Assembly (NCBI RefSeq): GCF_016107325.1
Contig: NZ_RCVT01000001.1
Span: 1,364,001-1,428,000, forward strand
Source: Sphingomonas sp. MA1305
Lineage (GTDB): Bacteria > Pseudomonadota > Alphaproteobacteria > Sphingomonadales > Sphingomonadaceae
DNA length: 64,000 nucleotides
Reading direction: 5' to 3'
Shown here: one piece after another, positions 42,184 through 51,424 of the stretch
How the letters are laid out: each line of letters begins with the position of its first letter
How positions within the stretch are numbered: the stretch's first letter is position 1
Translations under genes and position numbers: made by a program
The notes under the pieces: model-generated
What the model was told of the DNA's origin: nothing
The model's input: only the letters and a program-made list of their open reading frames with translations
The model's database searches: none

Positions 42184-44235
42184 TCACCCCGATCGCAGCA
42201 GCGCCACGCCCGCATCGCGGTCGAACAAATAGAGGGCGATCCGGGCGGCCTCGCCGCGCGCGCCCTCCAGCCCGCCGTCGCGGCCGATCAGCAGGCGCGC
42301 GTCGTCCTGCGCGCATTGCATCAGGTCGGTCAGCATCTCCGGCGTGGCGAGGCGGAAGGCCATTTCGCCGGACTGGCGCGTCCCGAGCAATTCACCGCTG
42401 CCGCGCAGGCGCAAATCCTCCTCGGCGATGCGGAAGCCGTCGTTGGTGTCGCGCATCAGCGCCAGCCGTGCCCGCGACGTCTCGCTGAGCGTCGACCCGC
42501 GTAACAGCAGGCACCGCGACAGCCCCCCGCCCCGCCCAACCCGGCCGCGCAGCTGGTGAAGCTGGGCAAGGCCGAAACGGTCGGCATGTTCGATGACGAT
42601 CAGCGTCGCATTGGGCACGTCGACACCGACCTCGATCACCGTCGTCGCGACCAGCACGGACAGGCGGTTGCCGGCGAACGCCTCCATCACCGCGTCCTTC
42701 TCCGGCCCTTTCATGCGGCCGTGGACGACGCCGACCCGTTCACCGAAGCGAAGCCGCAGCTGTTCGGCGCGCATCTCCGCGGCGGCGAGGTCGCTCTTCT
42801 CGCTTTCCTCGACCAGCGGGCAGACCCAATAGGCCTGGCCTCCATCCGCGATATGCCGCCCGAGCGCCTCGACCACTTCGTCAAGCCGGTCCTCGCTGAC
42901 CACGCGCGTCTCGATCGGCTGGCGGCCGGGCGGCATCTCGTCGAGGCGGCTGACGTCCATCTCGCCATATTGCGCCAGCGTCAGCGTGCGCGGGATCGGC
43001 GTCGCGGTCATCGCCAGCAGGTGCGGCGGCGTGCGCCCCTTGGCCTGCAGCATCATCCGCTCGGCGACGCCGAAGCGGTGCTGTTCGTCGACGACGACGA
43101 GCGCGAGGTCCTTGTAGGCGACCGCCTCCTGGAAGATGGCGTGCGTGCCGACGAGGATGTCGATCTCGCCGCTCGCCAGACCCATCAAGGTCGCCTCGCG
43201 CGCGCGACCCTTGTCGCGGCCGGTCAGCACGGCGACGTTGAGCGGCAGGCCGGCGAGCGTCTTGCGGAGCGTCTCGTAATGCTGGCGGGCGAGGATCTCG
43301 GTCGGCGCGAGCATGGCGCCTTGCGCGCCCGCCTCCACCGCGATCAGCAGCGCCATCGCCGCGACCAACGTCTTGCCGGCGCCGACGTCACCCTGCAACA
43401 GCCGCAGCATCGGCGCGGTCTGGGCGAGGTCGCCCTCGATCTCCGCGATCGTGCGGCTTTGCGCACCCGTCAGCGTGTAGGGCAGCTTGAGCAGGTCGCG
43501 CAGCCGCCCGTCGCCGTGCAGCGCGCGGCCGCGGCGCTTGCGAGTGTCGGCGCGGACCAGCGTCATCGCCAGCTGATTGGCGAAGATCTCGTCATAGGCG
43601 AGCCGCTCGCGCGCGACCTTGTCGGCGGGGTCGTCGTGGATCGCGGCCAAAGCGTCGCGCCAGTCTGGCCAGCCGCGCTTCCCTTTCAGGCCGGGTTCGA
43701 TCCATTCGGCCAGCACCGGCGCGCGCTCGACCGCCTGCTGCGCCAGCGCGGCGAGGCGACGCGAGGTCAGCCCTTCGGACAGGGGATAGATCGGCTCGCG
43801 GGCGCGAAACGGCTCGTCGGCTTCGGCCAGGTCGGGGTGGATGATCTGGAGGGTCTGGCCATATTGCTCCAGCTTGCCCGACACGCGGCGCGGCTCGCCC
43901 AGCGGCAGCAGCTTCTTCACCCAGCCGGACGAGCCGCCGAAATAAACGAGGCTGACATAATTGCCGCGGGCATCGACCGCCTGCACCCGCGTCGGTCCGC
44001 GGCCGCTGCTGGTCCGATAATCGACCGGGGTAAGCTGGATCGCGATGATGCGGCCGGCGTCGGCCTCGTCGAGTTCGTCGCGCGCCACCCGGTCGATCCA
44101 GCCGCTCGGCAGATGGAAGGCGACGTCGACGACGCGCGCGAGGCCGAGCCGTTCGAGCGGCTTGGCGAGCGCGGGGCCGACACCCTTCAGCGCGGTGACT
44201 TCGGCGAACAGCGGATTGAGGATGAGCGGGCGCAT
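42184..44235 (-). CDS. recG: ATP-dependent DNA helicase RecG
   Basis: RecG reverses stalled replication forks and branch-migrates Holliday junctions. The 683-residue protein has the N-terminal OB-fold wedge domain (about 1-170), Walker A LLQGDVGAGKTLVAAMALLI near residue 290, DEQH box VVDEQHRFGVAERM near 380, TATPIPRTLTLAQYGEMDVS, and helicase C motifs TTVIEVGVDVPNATLIVIEH and QLHQLRGRVGRG. The RecG-specific TRG segment is present in the C-terminal part. It starts from ATG 44235 and is divergent from sdhE by 75 bp. The layout recG/sdhE/mfd is common in alphaproteobacteria. Confidence 0.97.
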   Translation of the reverse strand: MRPLILNPLFAEVTALKGVGPALAKPLERLGLARVVDVAFHLPSGWIDRVARDELDEADAGRIIAIQLTPVDYRTSSGRGPTRVQAVDARGNYVSLVYFGGSSGWVKKLLPLGEPRRVSGKLEQYGQTLQIIHPDLAEADEPFRAREPIYPLSEGLTSRRLAALAQQAVERAPVLAEWIEPGLKGKRGWPDWRDALAAIHDDPADKVARERLAYDEIFANQLAMTLVRADTRKRRGRALHGDGRLRDLLKLPYTLTGAQSRTIAEIEGDLAQTAPMLRLLQGDVGAGKTLVAAMALLIAVEAGAQGAMLAPTEILARQHYETLRKTLAGLPLNVAVLTGRDKGRAREATLMGLASGEIDILVGTHAIFQEAVAYKDLALVVVDEQHRFGVAERMMLQAKGRTPPHLLAMTATPIPRTLTLAQYGEMDVSRLDEMPPGRQPIETRVVSEDRLDEVVEALGRHIADGGQAYWVCPLVEESEKSDLAAAEMRAEQLRLRFGERVGVVHGRMKGPEKDAVMEAFAGNRLSVLVATTVIEVGVDVPNATLIVIEHADRFGLAQLHQLRGRVGRGGGLSRCLLLRGSTLSETSRARLALMRDTNDGFRIAEEDLRLRGSGELLGTRQSGEMAFRLATPEMLTDLMQCAQDDARLLIGRDGGLEGARGEAARIALYLFDRDAGVALLRSG

Positions 44236-44310
44236 GACTACATGACCGCTATAGCCGACCCGACGTGTGCCGCCAGCACCCGCCGGGCGTTACGCCATTG
44301 GGAATGCTGC

Positions 44311-44577
44311 ATGGATCACGCCACCCGCCTCAAACGCCTGAAGTTCCGCGCCTGGCACCGCGGCACCAAGGAGGCGGATCTGATGATCGGCGGCTTCTTC
44401 GACGCGCACGGGCCGAGCCTTTCGCCGGCGGAGCTCGACTGGTTCGAGGCGCTGCTCGAGGAGCAGGACGTCGACATCATGGGCTGGGCGATCGGATCGC
44501 TGCCCTGCCCCAACCGTTGGCAGGGGCCGATGATGGATCGCATGCGCGCGATCACCTACGTGCCGGTGGCGCGTTGA
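44311..44577 (+). CDS. sdhE: FAD assembly factor SdhE
   Basis: SdhE (YgfY, DUF339) helps attach FAD covalently to succinate dehydrogenase SdhA. The 88-residue protein begins MDHATRLKRLKFRAWHRGTK, contains the family's RxxxRGTKExDxMxGxF pattern as RAWHRGTKEADLMIGGFFDA (about 13-32) and the loop FEALLEEQDVDIMGWAIG. The Gly-x-x-Glu (RGTKE) used for flavinylation is intact. The start is ATG 44311, although the open frame on this strand is longer. It is divergent from recG and followed by an intergenic repeat before mfd. Confidence 0.93.
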   Translation: MDHATRLKRLKFRAWHRGTKEADLMIGGFFDAHGPSLSPAELDWFEALLEEQDVDIMGWAIGSLPCPNRWQGPMMDRMRAITYVPVAR

Positions 44578-44594
44578 CGCACCACTGATTTCCG

Positions 44595-44692
44595 TCGTCA
44601 CCCCGGACTCGTTCCGGGGTCCACCGATCCGCTAGCGCCGCAGCGCTGGGCTTACGCGGCACCGTGGATGCCGGAACAAGTCCGGCATGACG
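44595..44692. repeat. Intergenic inverted repeat, third class
   Basis: GTCACCCCGGACTCGTTCCG near 44597 and CGGAACAAGTCCGGCATGAC ending at 44691 are imperfect reverse complements, flanking about 45 bases. Each half can fold on itself. It is the 'CGTCACCCCGGACTTGTTCC' type often seen between sphingomonad genes and unlike the two other repeat classes here. It overlaps the upstream ATG (44687) of the mfd frame. Confidence 0.7.
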
Positions 44693-44701
44693 AAAGATAC
44701 G

Positions 44702-47700
44702 ATGCCCGACCTTCAGACGATCCTTACCGCCAAGACCATCCTGACCCTGTCGGGCGTGCCGCATGGCTTCCAGCCCACGGTGCTCGCCGATCTGGCGCGC
44801 GCCGCAGCGGCGAAGGGCGGGCGCGTCGTGTTCGTCGCGTCCGACGAGGCGCAGATGCGGGCGATCGCCAGCACCGCCGCCTTCTTCGCGCCCGAGCTCG
44901 AAGTGCTGGGCCTGCCGGCATGGGACTGCCTACCCTATGATCGCGCCTCGCCGACGCTGCGCATCATGGCGGAGCGGGTCGCGGCGCTGCATCGGCTGCA
45001 GCGGCAGGTGAAGACGCCACAGCTGCTGCTGACCACCGCCAATGCCGCGACGCAGCGGGTGCTGACGCCGTTCCGCATCCGGCAGCTGGTGGCGCGGCTG
45101 GCGCCCGGCGAGCGGATCGACCGCGACAAGCTCGCGCAGTTGCTTCAGGCGAACGGCTATGTCCGTACCGACACGGTGCACGACCACGGCGAATATGCGG
45201 TGCGCGGCGGCATCGTCGACCTCTATCCGAGCGGCGAGGAACAGGCACTGCGCCTGGACTTCTTCGGCGACGAGATCGAGACGGTGCGGACGTTCAGTCC
45301 GGAGGATCAGCGGACCACCGGCCGGATCGACGGCTTCGTGCTGCTGCCCGCATCCGAGGCGCTGCTCGACGAGGATTCGATCAAGCGCTTCCGCAGCCGC
45401 TATCGCGACAAGTTCGGCGCCACCGCGACGGGGGACCCGCTGTATCAGGCGGTCAGCGACGGGCGACGGCTGGCGGGCATGGAACATTGGCTGCCGCTGT
45501 TCGAGGACAAATTGGCGACGCTGTTCGACCATCTCGGGCCCGACGACGTGATCGTGCGCGACGCGGGCGTGGCGGGCGCGGTCGAGGGCCGGCTGGAGGC
45601 GATCGCCGATTATTACGAGAACCGGCAGCGGGCGGAGGGTGCGCAGCCGGGCAGCTACCGGCCGCTTGGGCAGACCGCGCTCTACCTCGGCGAACGCGAA
45701 TGGCGCGAGACGGTCGAGGCGCGGCACATGCACGTGACGACGCCGTTCCACGAGCCGGAGAGCAGAACGGTGCTCGACTTCGGCGTCGACGGCGCGCGCG
45801 ACTTCGCGCCCGAACGCTCGGGCGGCGCCAACGTCTACGAGGCGGTCGTCCAGCACATCGGCCGTCTGCGCAAGGACGGCAAGAAGCCGATCCTCGCCAG
45901 CTATTCGATCGGCGCGCGCGAGCGGCTGGGCAATCTGCTCAAGGATCATGGCCTGACTGGCGCCAAGGCGGCGGAAACCTGGCAGCAGGCGCTGGGCGTC
46001 GCCGATACCGGCAAGAGCGCCGGCGTGGCGCTGGTCGTGCTGCCGCTCGACCACGGCTTCACCGCGCCCGACGTCGCGGTGCTGACCGAACAGGACATGC
46101 TCGGCGACCGGCTGATCCGGCGGGCGAAGCGCAAGAAATCGGCGGACGCCTTCCTCGCCGAGCTGGCGACGCTGACGCCGGGCGACCTCGTCGTCCACAG
46201 CGACCATGGCATCGGCAAATATCTCGGCCTGACCTCGATCCCGGTCGGCCAGAGCCCGCATGATTGCGTCGCGGTCGAATATGCCGGCGGCGACAAATTG
46301 TTCGTGCCGGTCGAGAATCTCGAAGTGCTGTCGCGCTACGGCAGCAGCGAGGAGGCGACCGCGCTCGACCGGCTGGGCGGCGAGGCGTGGCAGCGGCGCA
46401 AGTCGCGGATGAAGGAGCGGATCCGCGAGATCGCCGGCGAGCTGATCCGCACCGCCGCCGAACGCGCGCTGCGCCCGGGCGAGATCGCCGAGCCAGACCC
46501 CAGCGGCTATCCGAGCTTCGTCGACCGCTTCCCCTATGAGGAGACGGACGATCAGGACCGCGCGATCGACGACGTGCTCGGCGATCTGGCGGCGGGCAAG
46601 CCGATGGACCGGCTGATCGTCGGCGACGTCGGCTTCGGCAAGACCGAGGTCGCGCTGCGCGCCGCCTTCGTTGCGGCGATGGCCGGCATGCAGGTCGCGG
46701 TGGTCTGCCCGACGACCCTGCTCGCGCGTCAGCATTTCAACAATTTCTGCGCGCGGTTCGAGGGCTTTCCGATCGAGATCGGCCGCCTGTCGCGACTGGT
46801 CACGGCGAGCGAGGTGAAGGCGACCAAGGAGGGCCTTGCCAACGGATCGATCGACGTGGTGATCGGCACGCACGCGCTGCTCGCCAAGACCGTCGAGTTC
46901 AAGCGGCTCGGGCTGGTCGTCGTCGACGAGGAGCAGCGGTTCGGCGTCACCCACAAGGAACGGCTGAAGGCGATGCGCGCCGACGTGCACATGCTGACGC
47001 TGACCGCGACGCCGATCCCGCGCACGCTGCAGATGGCGATGTCCGGCTTGCGCGAACTATCGGTGATCCAGACGCCGCCGGTCGATCGCCTCGCGGTGCG
47101 CACCTATGTCATGCCGTGGGACCCGGTGGTGCTGCGCGAGGCGCTGCTGCGCGAACATTATCGCGGCGGGCAAAGCTTCCTGGTCACGCCGCGCATCGCC
47201 GACCTGCCCGATCTCGAGGAATTCCTGCGCAACGAGGTGCCGGAGATCCGCTACGTCATCGCCCACGGCCAGATGAGCGCGACCGAGGTCGAGGAGCGGA
47301 TGAGCGCCTTCTACGACAAGAAGTTCGAGGTGCTGATCTCCACCACGATCATCGAGAGCGGCATCGACATCGCCTCCGCCAACACGATGATCGTCAACCG
47401 CGCCGATCGCTTCGGCCTCGCCCAGCTCTATCAGTTGCGCGGGCGCGTCGGCCGGTCAAAGACGCGCGCCTATGCCTATCTGGTCACCCCGCCCGAACGG
47501 CAGATGACCGACACGGCGGAGAAACGGCTGAAGGTGCTGAGCGACCTCGACTCGCTCGGCGCGGGGTTCCAGCTCGCCAGCCACGACCTCGACATCCGCG
47601 GCGCGGGCAATCTGCTCGGCGACGAACAGTCCGGTCATATCAAGGAGGTCGGCTACGAACTCTACCAGTCGATGCTGGAAGAAGCGATCATGGACGCCAA

Positions 47701-48181
47701 GGCCGGCGGCCTCGCCAGCGATCGCCCGCGTGACTTCTCGCCCCAGATCACCGTCGATGCGCCGATCCTGATCCCGGACGATTACGTGCCCGACCTCGAC
47801 CTGCGCATGGGCCTGTACCGGCGCCTCAACGAGCTGGACGAGAGCCGCGAGATCGAGGCGTTCGCGGCAGAGATGATCGACCGGTTCGGCCCGCTGCCCG
47901 ACGCGACCGACAATCTGATCCGGGTCATCGAGATCAAGCTCAACGCGAAGAAGGCGTGCATCGCCAAGATGGATGTCGGCCCGCGCGGGGTGCTGGTCGC
48001 CTTCCACAACGACACGCCGCCGAACTTCCGCGGCCTGCTCGCCTATGTCGAGCGGCTCAACGGCGTCGCCAAGCTCAGGCCGGACAGCAAGCTGGTGCTG
48101 CAGCGCGCCTGGCCGGACGCCAAGGCGCGGCTGCACGGCGCGTTGCAATTGTCGAAGGGGCTGGCCAAGGCGGCGGGCTGA
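44702..48181 (+). CDS. mfd: Transcription-repair coupling factor Mfd
   Basis: Mfd removes stalled RNA polymerase from DNA lesions and recruits UvrA. The protein (1159 residues from ATG 44702, 1164 from 44687) has the UvrB-like N-terminal region (residues 1-340, SGVPHGFQPTVLADLARA; FGDEIETVRTFSPEDQRTTG), the RNA polymerase-interacting domain (near 480-545, LTPGDLVVHSDHGIGKYLGL), and the RecG-like translocase with Walker A LIVGDVGFGKTEVALRAAF near 640, VVDEEQRFGVTHKERL, TATPIPRTLQMAMSGLRELS and QLYQLRGRVGRSKTRAYAYL. The C-terminal TRCF domain binds UvrA when exposed. The first ATG lies in the repeat at 44595, so 44702 is preferred. Confidence 0.96.
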   Translation: MPDLQTILTAKTILTLSGVPHGFQPTVLADLARAAAAKGGRVVFVASDEAQMRAIASTAAFFAPELEVLGLPAWDCLPYDRASPTLRIMAERVAALHRLQRQVKTPQLLLTTANAATQRVLTPFRIRQLVARLAPGERIDRDKLAQLLQANGYVRTDTVHDHGEYAVRGGIVDLYPSGEEQALRLDFFGDEIETVRTFSPEDQRTTGRIDGFVLLPASEALLDEDSIKRFRSRYRDKFGATATGDPLYQAVSDGRRLAGMEHWLPLFEDKLATLFDHLGPDDVIVRDAGVAGAVEGRLEAIADYYENRQRAEGAQPGSYRPLGQTALYLGEREWRETVEARHMHVTTPFHEPESRTVLDFGVDGARDFAPERSGGANVYEAVVQHIGRLRKDGKKPILASYSIGARERLGNLLKDHGLTGAKAAETWQQALGVADTGKSAGVALVVLPLDHGFTAPDVAVLTEQDMLGDRLIRRAKRKKSADAFLAELATLTPGDLVVHSDHGIGKYLGLTSIPVGQSPHDCVAVEYAGGDKLFVPVENLEVLSRYGSSEEATALDRLGGEAWQRRKSRMKERIREIAGELIRTAAERALRPGEIAEPDPSGYPSFVDRFPYEETDDQDRAIDDVLGDLAAGKPMDRLIVGDVGFGKTEVALRAAFVAAMAGMQVAVVCPTTLLARQHFNNFCARFEGFPIEIGRLSRLVTASEVKATKEGLANGSIDVVIGTHALLAKTVEFKRLGLVVVDEEQRFGVTHKERLKAMRADVHMLTLTATPIPRTLQMAMSGLRELSVIQTPPVDRLAVRTYVMPWDPVVLREALLREHYRGGQSFLVTPRIADLPDLEEFLRNEVPEIRYVIAHGQMSATEVEERMSAFYDKKFEVLISTTIIESGIDIASANTMIVNRADRFGLAQLYQLRGRVGRSKTRAYAYLVTPPERQMTDTAEKRLKVLSDLDSLGAGFQLASHDLDIRGAGNLLGDEQSGHIKEVGYELYQSMLEEAIMDAKAGGLASDRPRDFSPQITVDAPILIPDDYVPDLDLRMGLYRRLNELDESREIEAFAAEMIDRFGPLPDATDNLIRVIEIKLNAKKACIAKMDVGPRGVLVAFHNDTPPNFRGLLAYVERLNGVAKLRPDSKLVLQRAWPDAKARLHGALQLSKGLAKAAG

Positions 48182-48199
48182 GCCGTCCGCCGGTCAGGC

Positions 48200-48607
48200 T
48201 CAGCTGCTGTGGTCGGCGATGATCTTCCAGCCGCCCGCCTGCCGCTCGAAGACCAGCGAGGTCATGCCGCTGTCGGTACGGCCGCCGGGGTAGGTCAGCG
48301 TCCACCGCGCCCAGAGCATCTGGTGGGTCGGGTCGATCGGCCGGCTGCCGAGCATGCGGAACGACAGCGCACCGCGCTTGCGCGGGTCCTTGCCGTAGCC
48401 GGCATCGTAGCGCGCCGCGATCGCCCGCTTGCCGCGCACCAGCCCCGTCTTGGTGACGAACACCGCATCCTCCGCGTAGACGGCGAGAAACCGCGGGATG
48501 TCGCCGCGTGTCCAGGCCGTGGCACTATCCTGCATCGCGCGTTCGATGCCGGCGCGGGGATCGGTCGCCGGGGCGGCGGTGGCGGCAGCGAGCAGCAGCG
48601 CGATCAT
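48200..48607 (-). CDS. SnoaL-like/DUF4440 protein, exported
   Basis: A 135-residue protein with a short signal peptide (MIALLLAAATAAPATDPRAG) and a cone-shaped NTF2/SnoaL fold. The conserved parts are MQDSATAWTRGDIPRFLAVY near 24-43, AEDAVFVTKTGLVRGKRAIA and YGKDPRKRGALSFRMLGSRP, then ending in FERQAGGWKIIADHSS. This matches DUF4440 nuclear-transport-factor-2-like proteins, whose functions vary. It overlaps the stop of the EAL gene by 4 bases, which implies translational coupling. The frame is open far upstream but in the EAL gene's other frame. It is convergent with mfd. Confidence 0.83.
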   Translation of the reverse strand: MIALLLAAATAAPATDPRAGIERAMQDSATAWTRGDIPRFLAVYAEDAVFVTKTGLVRGKRAIAARYDAGYGKDPRKRGALSFRMLGSRPIDPTHQMLWARWTLTYPGGRTDSGMTSLVFERQAGGWKIIADHSS

Positions 48608-50259
48608 CGAGGCGTCTCCAGCAATCGGATCAGCGCCGCCTCGTCGAGCGGCGGCGCGAGCAGAAAGCCCTGAACATAGGCACAGCCCTCCGCGGCGAGC
48701 AAGGCGCGCTGCGCCTCCGTCTCCACCCCCTCGGCGATCACGGGCAGGTCGAGCGACCGCGCCAGCGCCATCACCGCGCGCACCACGCCGCGATCGTCGC
48801 TCGGCTGCCCCGCACCGCCTACCGCCAGTGCCTTGTCGAGCTTGAGATAATCGAGCGGCAGAGCAGCGAGGTAAGCCAGGCTGGAATAGCCGGTGCCGAA
48901 ATCGTCGAGCGCGACGCGGGTGCCGGCGGCACGGATCGCACGCAGCACGCCGGCCGCCGCGTCCAGATCGCGAACCGCACCCGTTTCGGTGATCTCGACG
49001 GTCAATCGGTCGGGCGCGACCCCGGTGGCAGCGGCCTGGGCGAGGAAGGATGCGGCGAACCCCGGCCGGGCAAGGTCGGCGGCGGTCAGATTGAGCGAGA
49101 CGCGCAACGCCGCCAGCGTCCCGGTCCAGCCGGCGATCCGCCGCAGTACCAGCCCCTGGATGTGATCGGACAGCGCGAGACCAAGATCGGCGCGCTCCGC
49201 CGCGGCGAACAGCGCGTCCGCGCCGAGCGAGCCGAGCCGGCCGTGCCGCCAACGAGCCAGCGCCTCCACCCCGATGATCGGGCCGCCGTCGATCGGTGCC
49301 TGCGGCTGGAACAAGATGTCGATCTCGCCGCGCTCGATCGCATGGTGCAGGTCGACGGCCAGCGCATCGAGCGGCATCGCCCCTTGCGGGCCGGCGATCC
49401 GTACCATGCCGCTGTCGCCGCTCTTTGCGGCCGCCAGCGCCTCGCCGGCACGATGCAGCAGACGCGGGGCGTCGTCTCCCGCCCCGCTCTCCGCCATGCC
49501 CCAGCGGCTGCCGAGCACCGCTTCGCCCCCGCCGACGCCGAACGGCCGGGCCAGCGCCGCGTCGAGCCGCGCCGCCAGCACATCGAGCGTCGCCGGATCG
49601 GCGGCCGCCGTGACGACCAACTCGCTGCCGCTCGGCGCGACGACGAGCCCGGACGTGTCGAGCAGATCGGCGACGATCGCCTGCACCTGCGCACGCGCCG
49701 CCGCGATCAGGGAGTCGCCGGCAGCCCGTCCCCGCGCCGCGTTCAGGATGTCGAGCCGCGACAGTGCGATCCTGAGCACGCCGACATGGCGGCCGGCGAC
49801 GAGATGGGCGTCGATCCAGTGTTCGGCCTCCGCCAATCGTGCTTCGGGCTGACGCCGGTCGCCATCATCGCGCCCGCCCGCACGGCGGACGTGGCGTTGC
49901 GCGAATCGCAGCGTCTGGCGCAGACTTTCGCCGTCACCCGGCGGCGCCAGAAAATGCGTGGCGCCGGCAGCGAAATGCGCGTCGAGCGCGTCGCCATCAG
50001 GCCGGTCGAGCAGCACCACCAATGCGCCGCCGGTCGCGGCGATATAGCCGCCCAACGCCTTGCTCGCGGCAAGGCCGGCATCCGTCCCGCCACGCCCGTC
50101 GACCAGGACGACCCGCACGCGCTCGGCCAGCGCCGCCTGGACGTCGGCCGCCGCCGGAGCCGCCACCAACCAACCGTCCTCCGCCGCCACCGCGGCGAGG
50201 GCGTCGTGATCCCGCGGCGACACGATCATCAACGTGAGGTGCTTTGCTTCTGCTGCCAT
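48604..50259 (-). CDS. Cyclic-di-GMP phosphodiesterase, degenerate REC and GGDEF, intact EAL
   Basis: A 551-residue cytoplasmic regulator. Residues 1-120 resemble a response-receiver fold but lack the acidic pair and the phosphorylation geometry (VRVVLVDGRGG). Residues 140-300 form a GGDEF-like domain whose signature is lost (GSELVVTA). The EAL domain from about 310 is complete: GVEALARW, SLNLTAADLA, VEITETGAV, VALDDFGTGYSSLAY, LKLDKAL, VIAEGVETEAQ and QGFLLAPP. It should hydrolyse cyclic-di-GMP to pGpG. ATG 50259 fits. A SnoaL-like gene is coupled downstream. With the two PilZ proteins in this window it suggests cyclic-di-GMP signalling, but no direct link is shown. Confidence 0.9.
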   Translation of the reverse strand: MAAEAKHLTLMIVSPRDHDALAAVAAEDGWLVAAPAAADVQAALAERVRVVLVDGRGGTDAGLAASKALGGYIAATGGALVVLLDRPDGDALDAHFAAGATHFLAPPGDGESLRQTLRFAQRHVRRAGGRDDGDRRQPEARLAEAEHWIDAHLVAGRHVGVLRIALSRLDILNAARGRAAGDSLIAAARAQVQAIVADLLDTSGLVVAPSGSELVVTAAADPATLDVLAARLDAALARPFGVGGGEAVLGSRWGMAESGAGDDAPRLLHRAGEALAAAKSGDSGMVRIAGPQGAMPLDALAVDLHHAIERGEIDILFQPQAPIDGGPIIGVEALARWRHGRLGSLGADALFAAAERADLGLALSDHIQGLVLRRIAGWTGTLAALRVSLNLTAADLARPGFAASFLAQAAATGVAPDRLTVEITETGAVRDLDAAAGVLRAIRAAGTRVALDDFGTGYSSLAYLAALPLDYLKLDKALAVGGAGQPSDDRGVVRAVMALARSLDLPVIAEGVETEAQRALLAAEGCAYVQGFLLAPPLDEAALIRLLETPR

Positions 50260-50395
50260 TATCCCGTGCCTAGCGGCAGTTCCGGGCCGGTGAAAGCGGC
50301 TGGCGCGACGGCCGATACGCCCGGTATATCGCCACAGAACTTTACGGGGACGGAACGGACTTGTCCGCGGCGGGTTGACCGCTTAGCTCGCTGAC

Positions 50396-51424
50396 ATGAC
50401 CACCGCTTCTCCTTCTCCCGACCGGCGGCTGGTCGATGCGCACGGGCGGGCGATCCGCTACCTGCGCATTTCCGTGACCGACCGCTGCGACCTGCGCTGC
50501 CGCTACTGCATGGCGGAGCAGATGACGTTCCTGCCGCGTGCGAAGCTGCTGAGCCTCGACGAGATCGCGATCATTGCCGAACGCTTCATCGCGCGCGGGG
50601 TGACCAAGATCCGCCTGTCGGGCGGCGAGCCCCTGGTGCGCCGCGACGTCGGCGATCTGGTGCGGCGGCTCGGACGCCATGTCGGCGCCACCGGCCCGGA
50701 CGGCGGACTCGACGAACTGACCATGACGACCAATGCGACGCGGCTCGCCGACCATGCCGAGACGCTGGTCGCTGCGGGTATCCGGCGGATCAACGTCAGC
50801 CTCGACAGTCTCAACCCGGCCACCTTCCGCTACATCACCCGTCACGGCGACGTCGCTCAGGTGCTGGACGGCATCGCCTCCGCCAAGGCGGCCGGGCTGG
50901 CGGTCAAGATCAACATGGTCGCGCTGGCCGGTCTCAACGAGGACGAGATCGGCCCGATGCTCGCCTGGTGCCTTGAGCAGGGCCACGATCTGTCGCTGAT
51001 CGAGACGATGCCGCTCGGCGCGATCGACGAGGATCGCACCGACCGGTTCGTGCCGCTGACCCGCGTGCTCGAGCGGTTGCAGGGCGAGTTCCCGCTGGTC
51101 CGCGACAGCCATCGCACCGGCGGCCCGGCGCGCTATTGGCGGGTCGAGGGCAGCACAACGCGGCTGGGACTCATCTCCCCGCTCACCGCCAATTTCTGCG
51201 ACGGCTGCAATCGCGTGCGGCTGACCACCGAGGGGACATTGTACATGTGCCTCGGCCATGAGGACCGCGTCGATCTGAAGGCGGCGCTGCGTGAGGGTGG
51301 CATCGCCGCCCTCGATGCGGCGATCGACGACGCGCTGTTGCGCAAACCGGCGCGGCACGACTTCCGCATCGACCGGGGCGCCGCGCCCGCGACCAGCCGG
51401 CATATGAGCGTCACCGGCGGATGA
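50396..51424 (+). CDS. moaA: GTP 3',8-cyclase MoaA
   Basis: MoaA is the radical-SAM enzyme that converts GTP to 3',8-cyclo-GTP in molybdenum-cofactor synthesis. The 342-residue protein has the radical SAM cluster motif VTDRCDLRCRYCMAEQ (CxxxCxxC, about 23-38), the glycine-rich KIRLSGGEPLVRRD, and the second cluster motif FCDGCNRVRLTTEGTLYMC near 269-290. The start ATG 50396 lacks a strong ribosome-binding site. nadK follows with a 4-base ATGA overlap, so the two are coupled; the pairing of MoaA with NAD kinase is odd but probably has no direct metabolic meaning. modA lies at the other end of the window. Confidence 0.95.
   Translation: MTTASPSPDRRLVDAHGRAIRYLRISVTDRCDLRCRYCMAEQMTFLPRAKLLSLDEIAIIAERFIARGVTKIRLSGGEPLVRRDVGDLVRRLGRHVGATGPDGGLDELTMTTNATRLADHAETLVAAGIRRINVSLDSLNPATFRYITRHGDVAQVLDGIASAKAAGLAVKINMVALAGLNEDEIGPMLAWCLEQGHDLSLIETMPLGAIDEDRTDRFVPLTRVLERLQGEFPLVRDSHRTGGPARYWRVEGSTTRLGLISPLTANFCDGCNRVRLTTEGTLYMCLGHEDRVDLKAALREGGIAALDAAIDDALLRKPARHDFRIDRGAAPATSRHMSVTGG

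Noticed and set aside
44687-44701. ATG 44687 as the mfd start
   Set aside because: It lies inside the intergenic inverted repeat and has no ribosome-binding site; ATG 44702 is more likely, though not proven.
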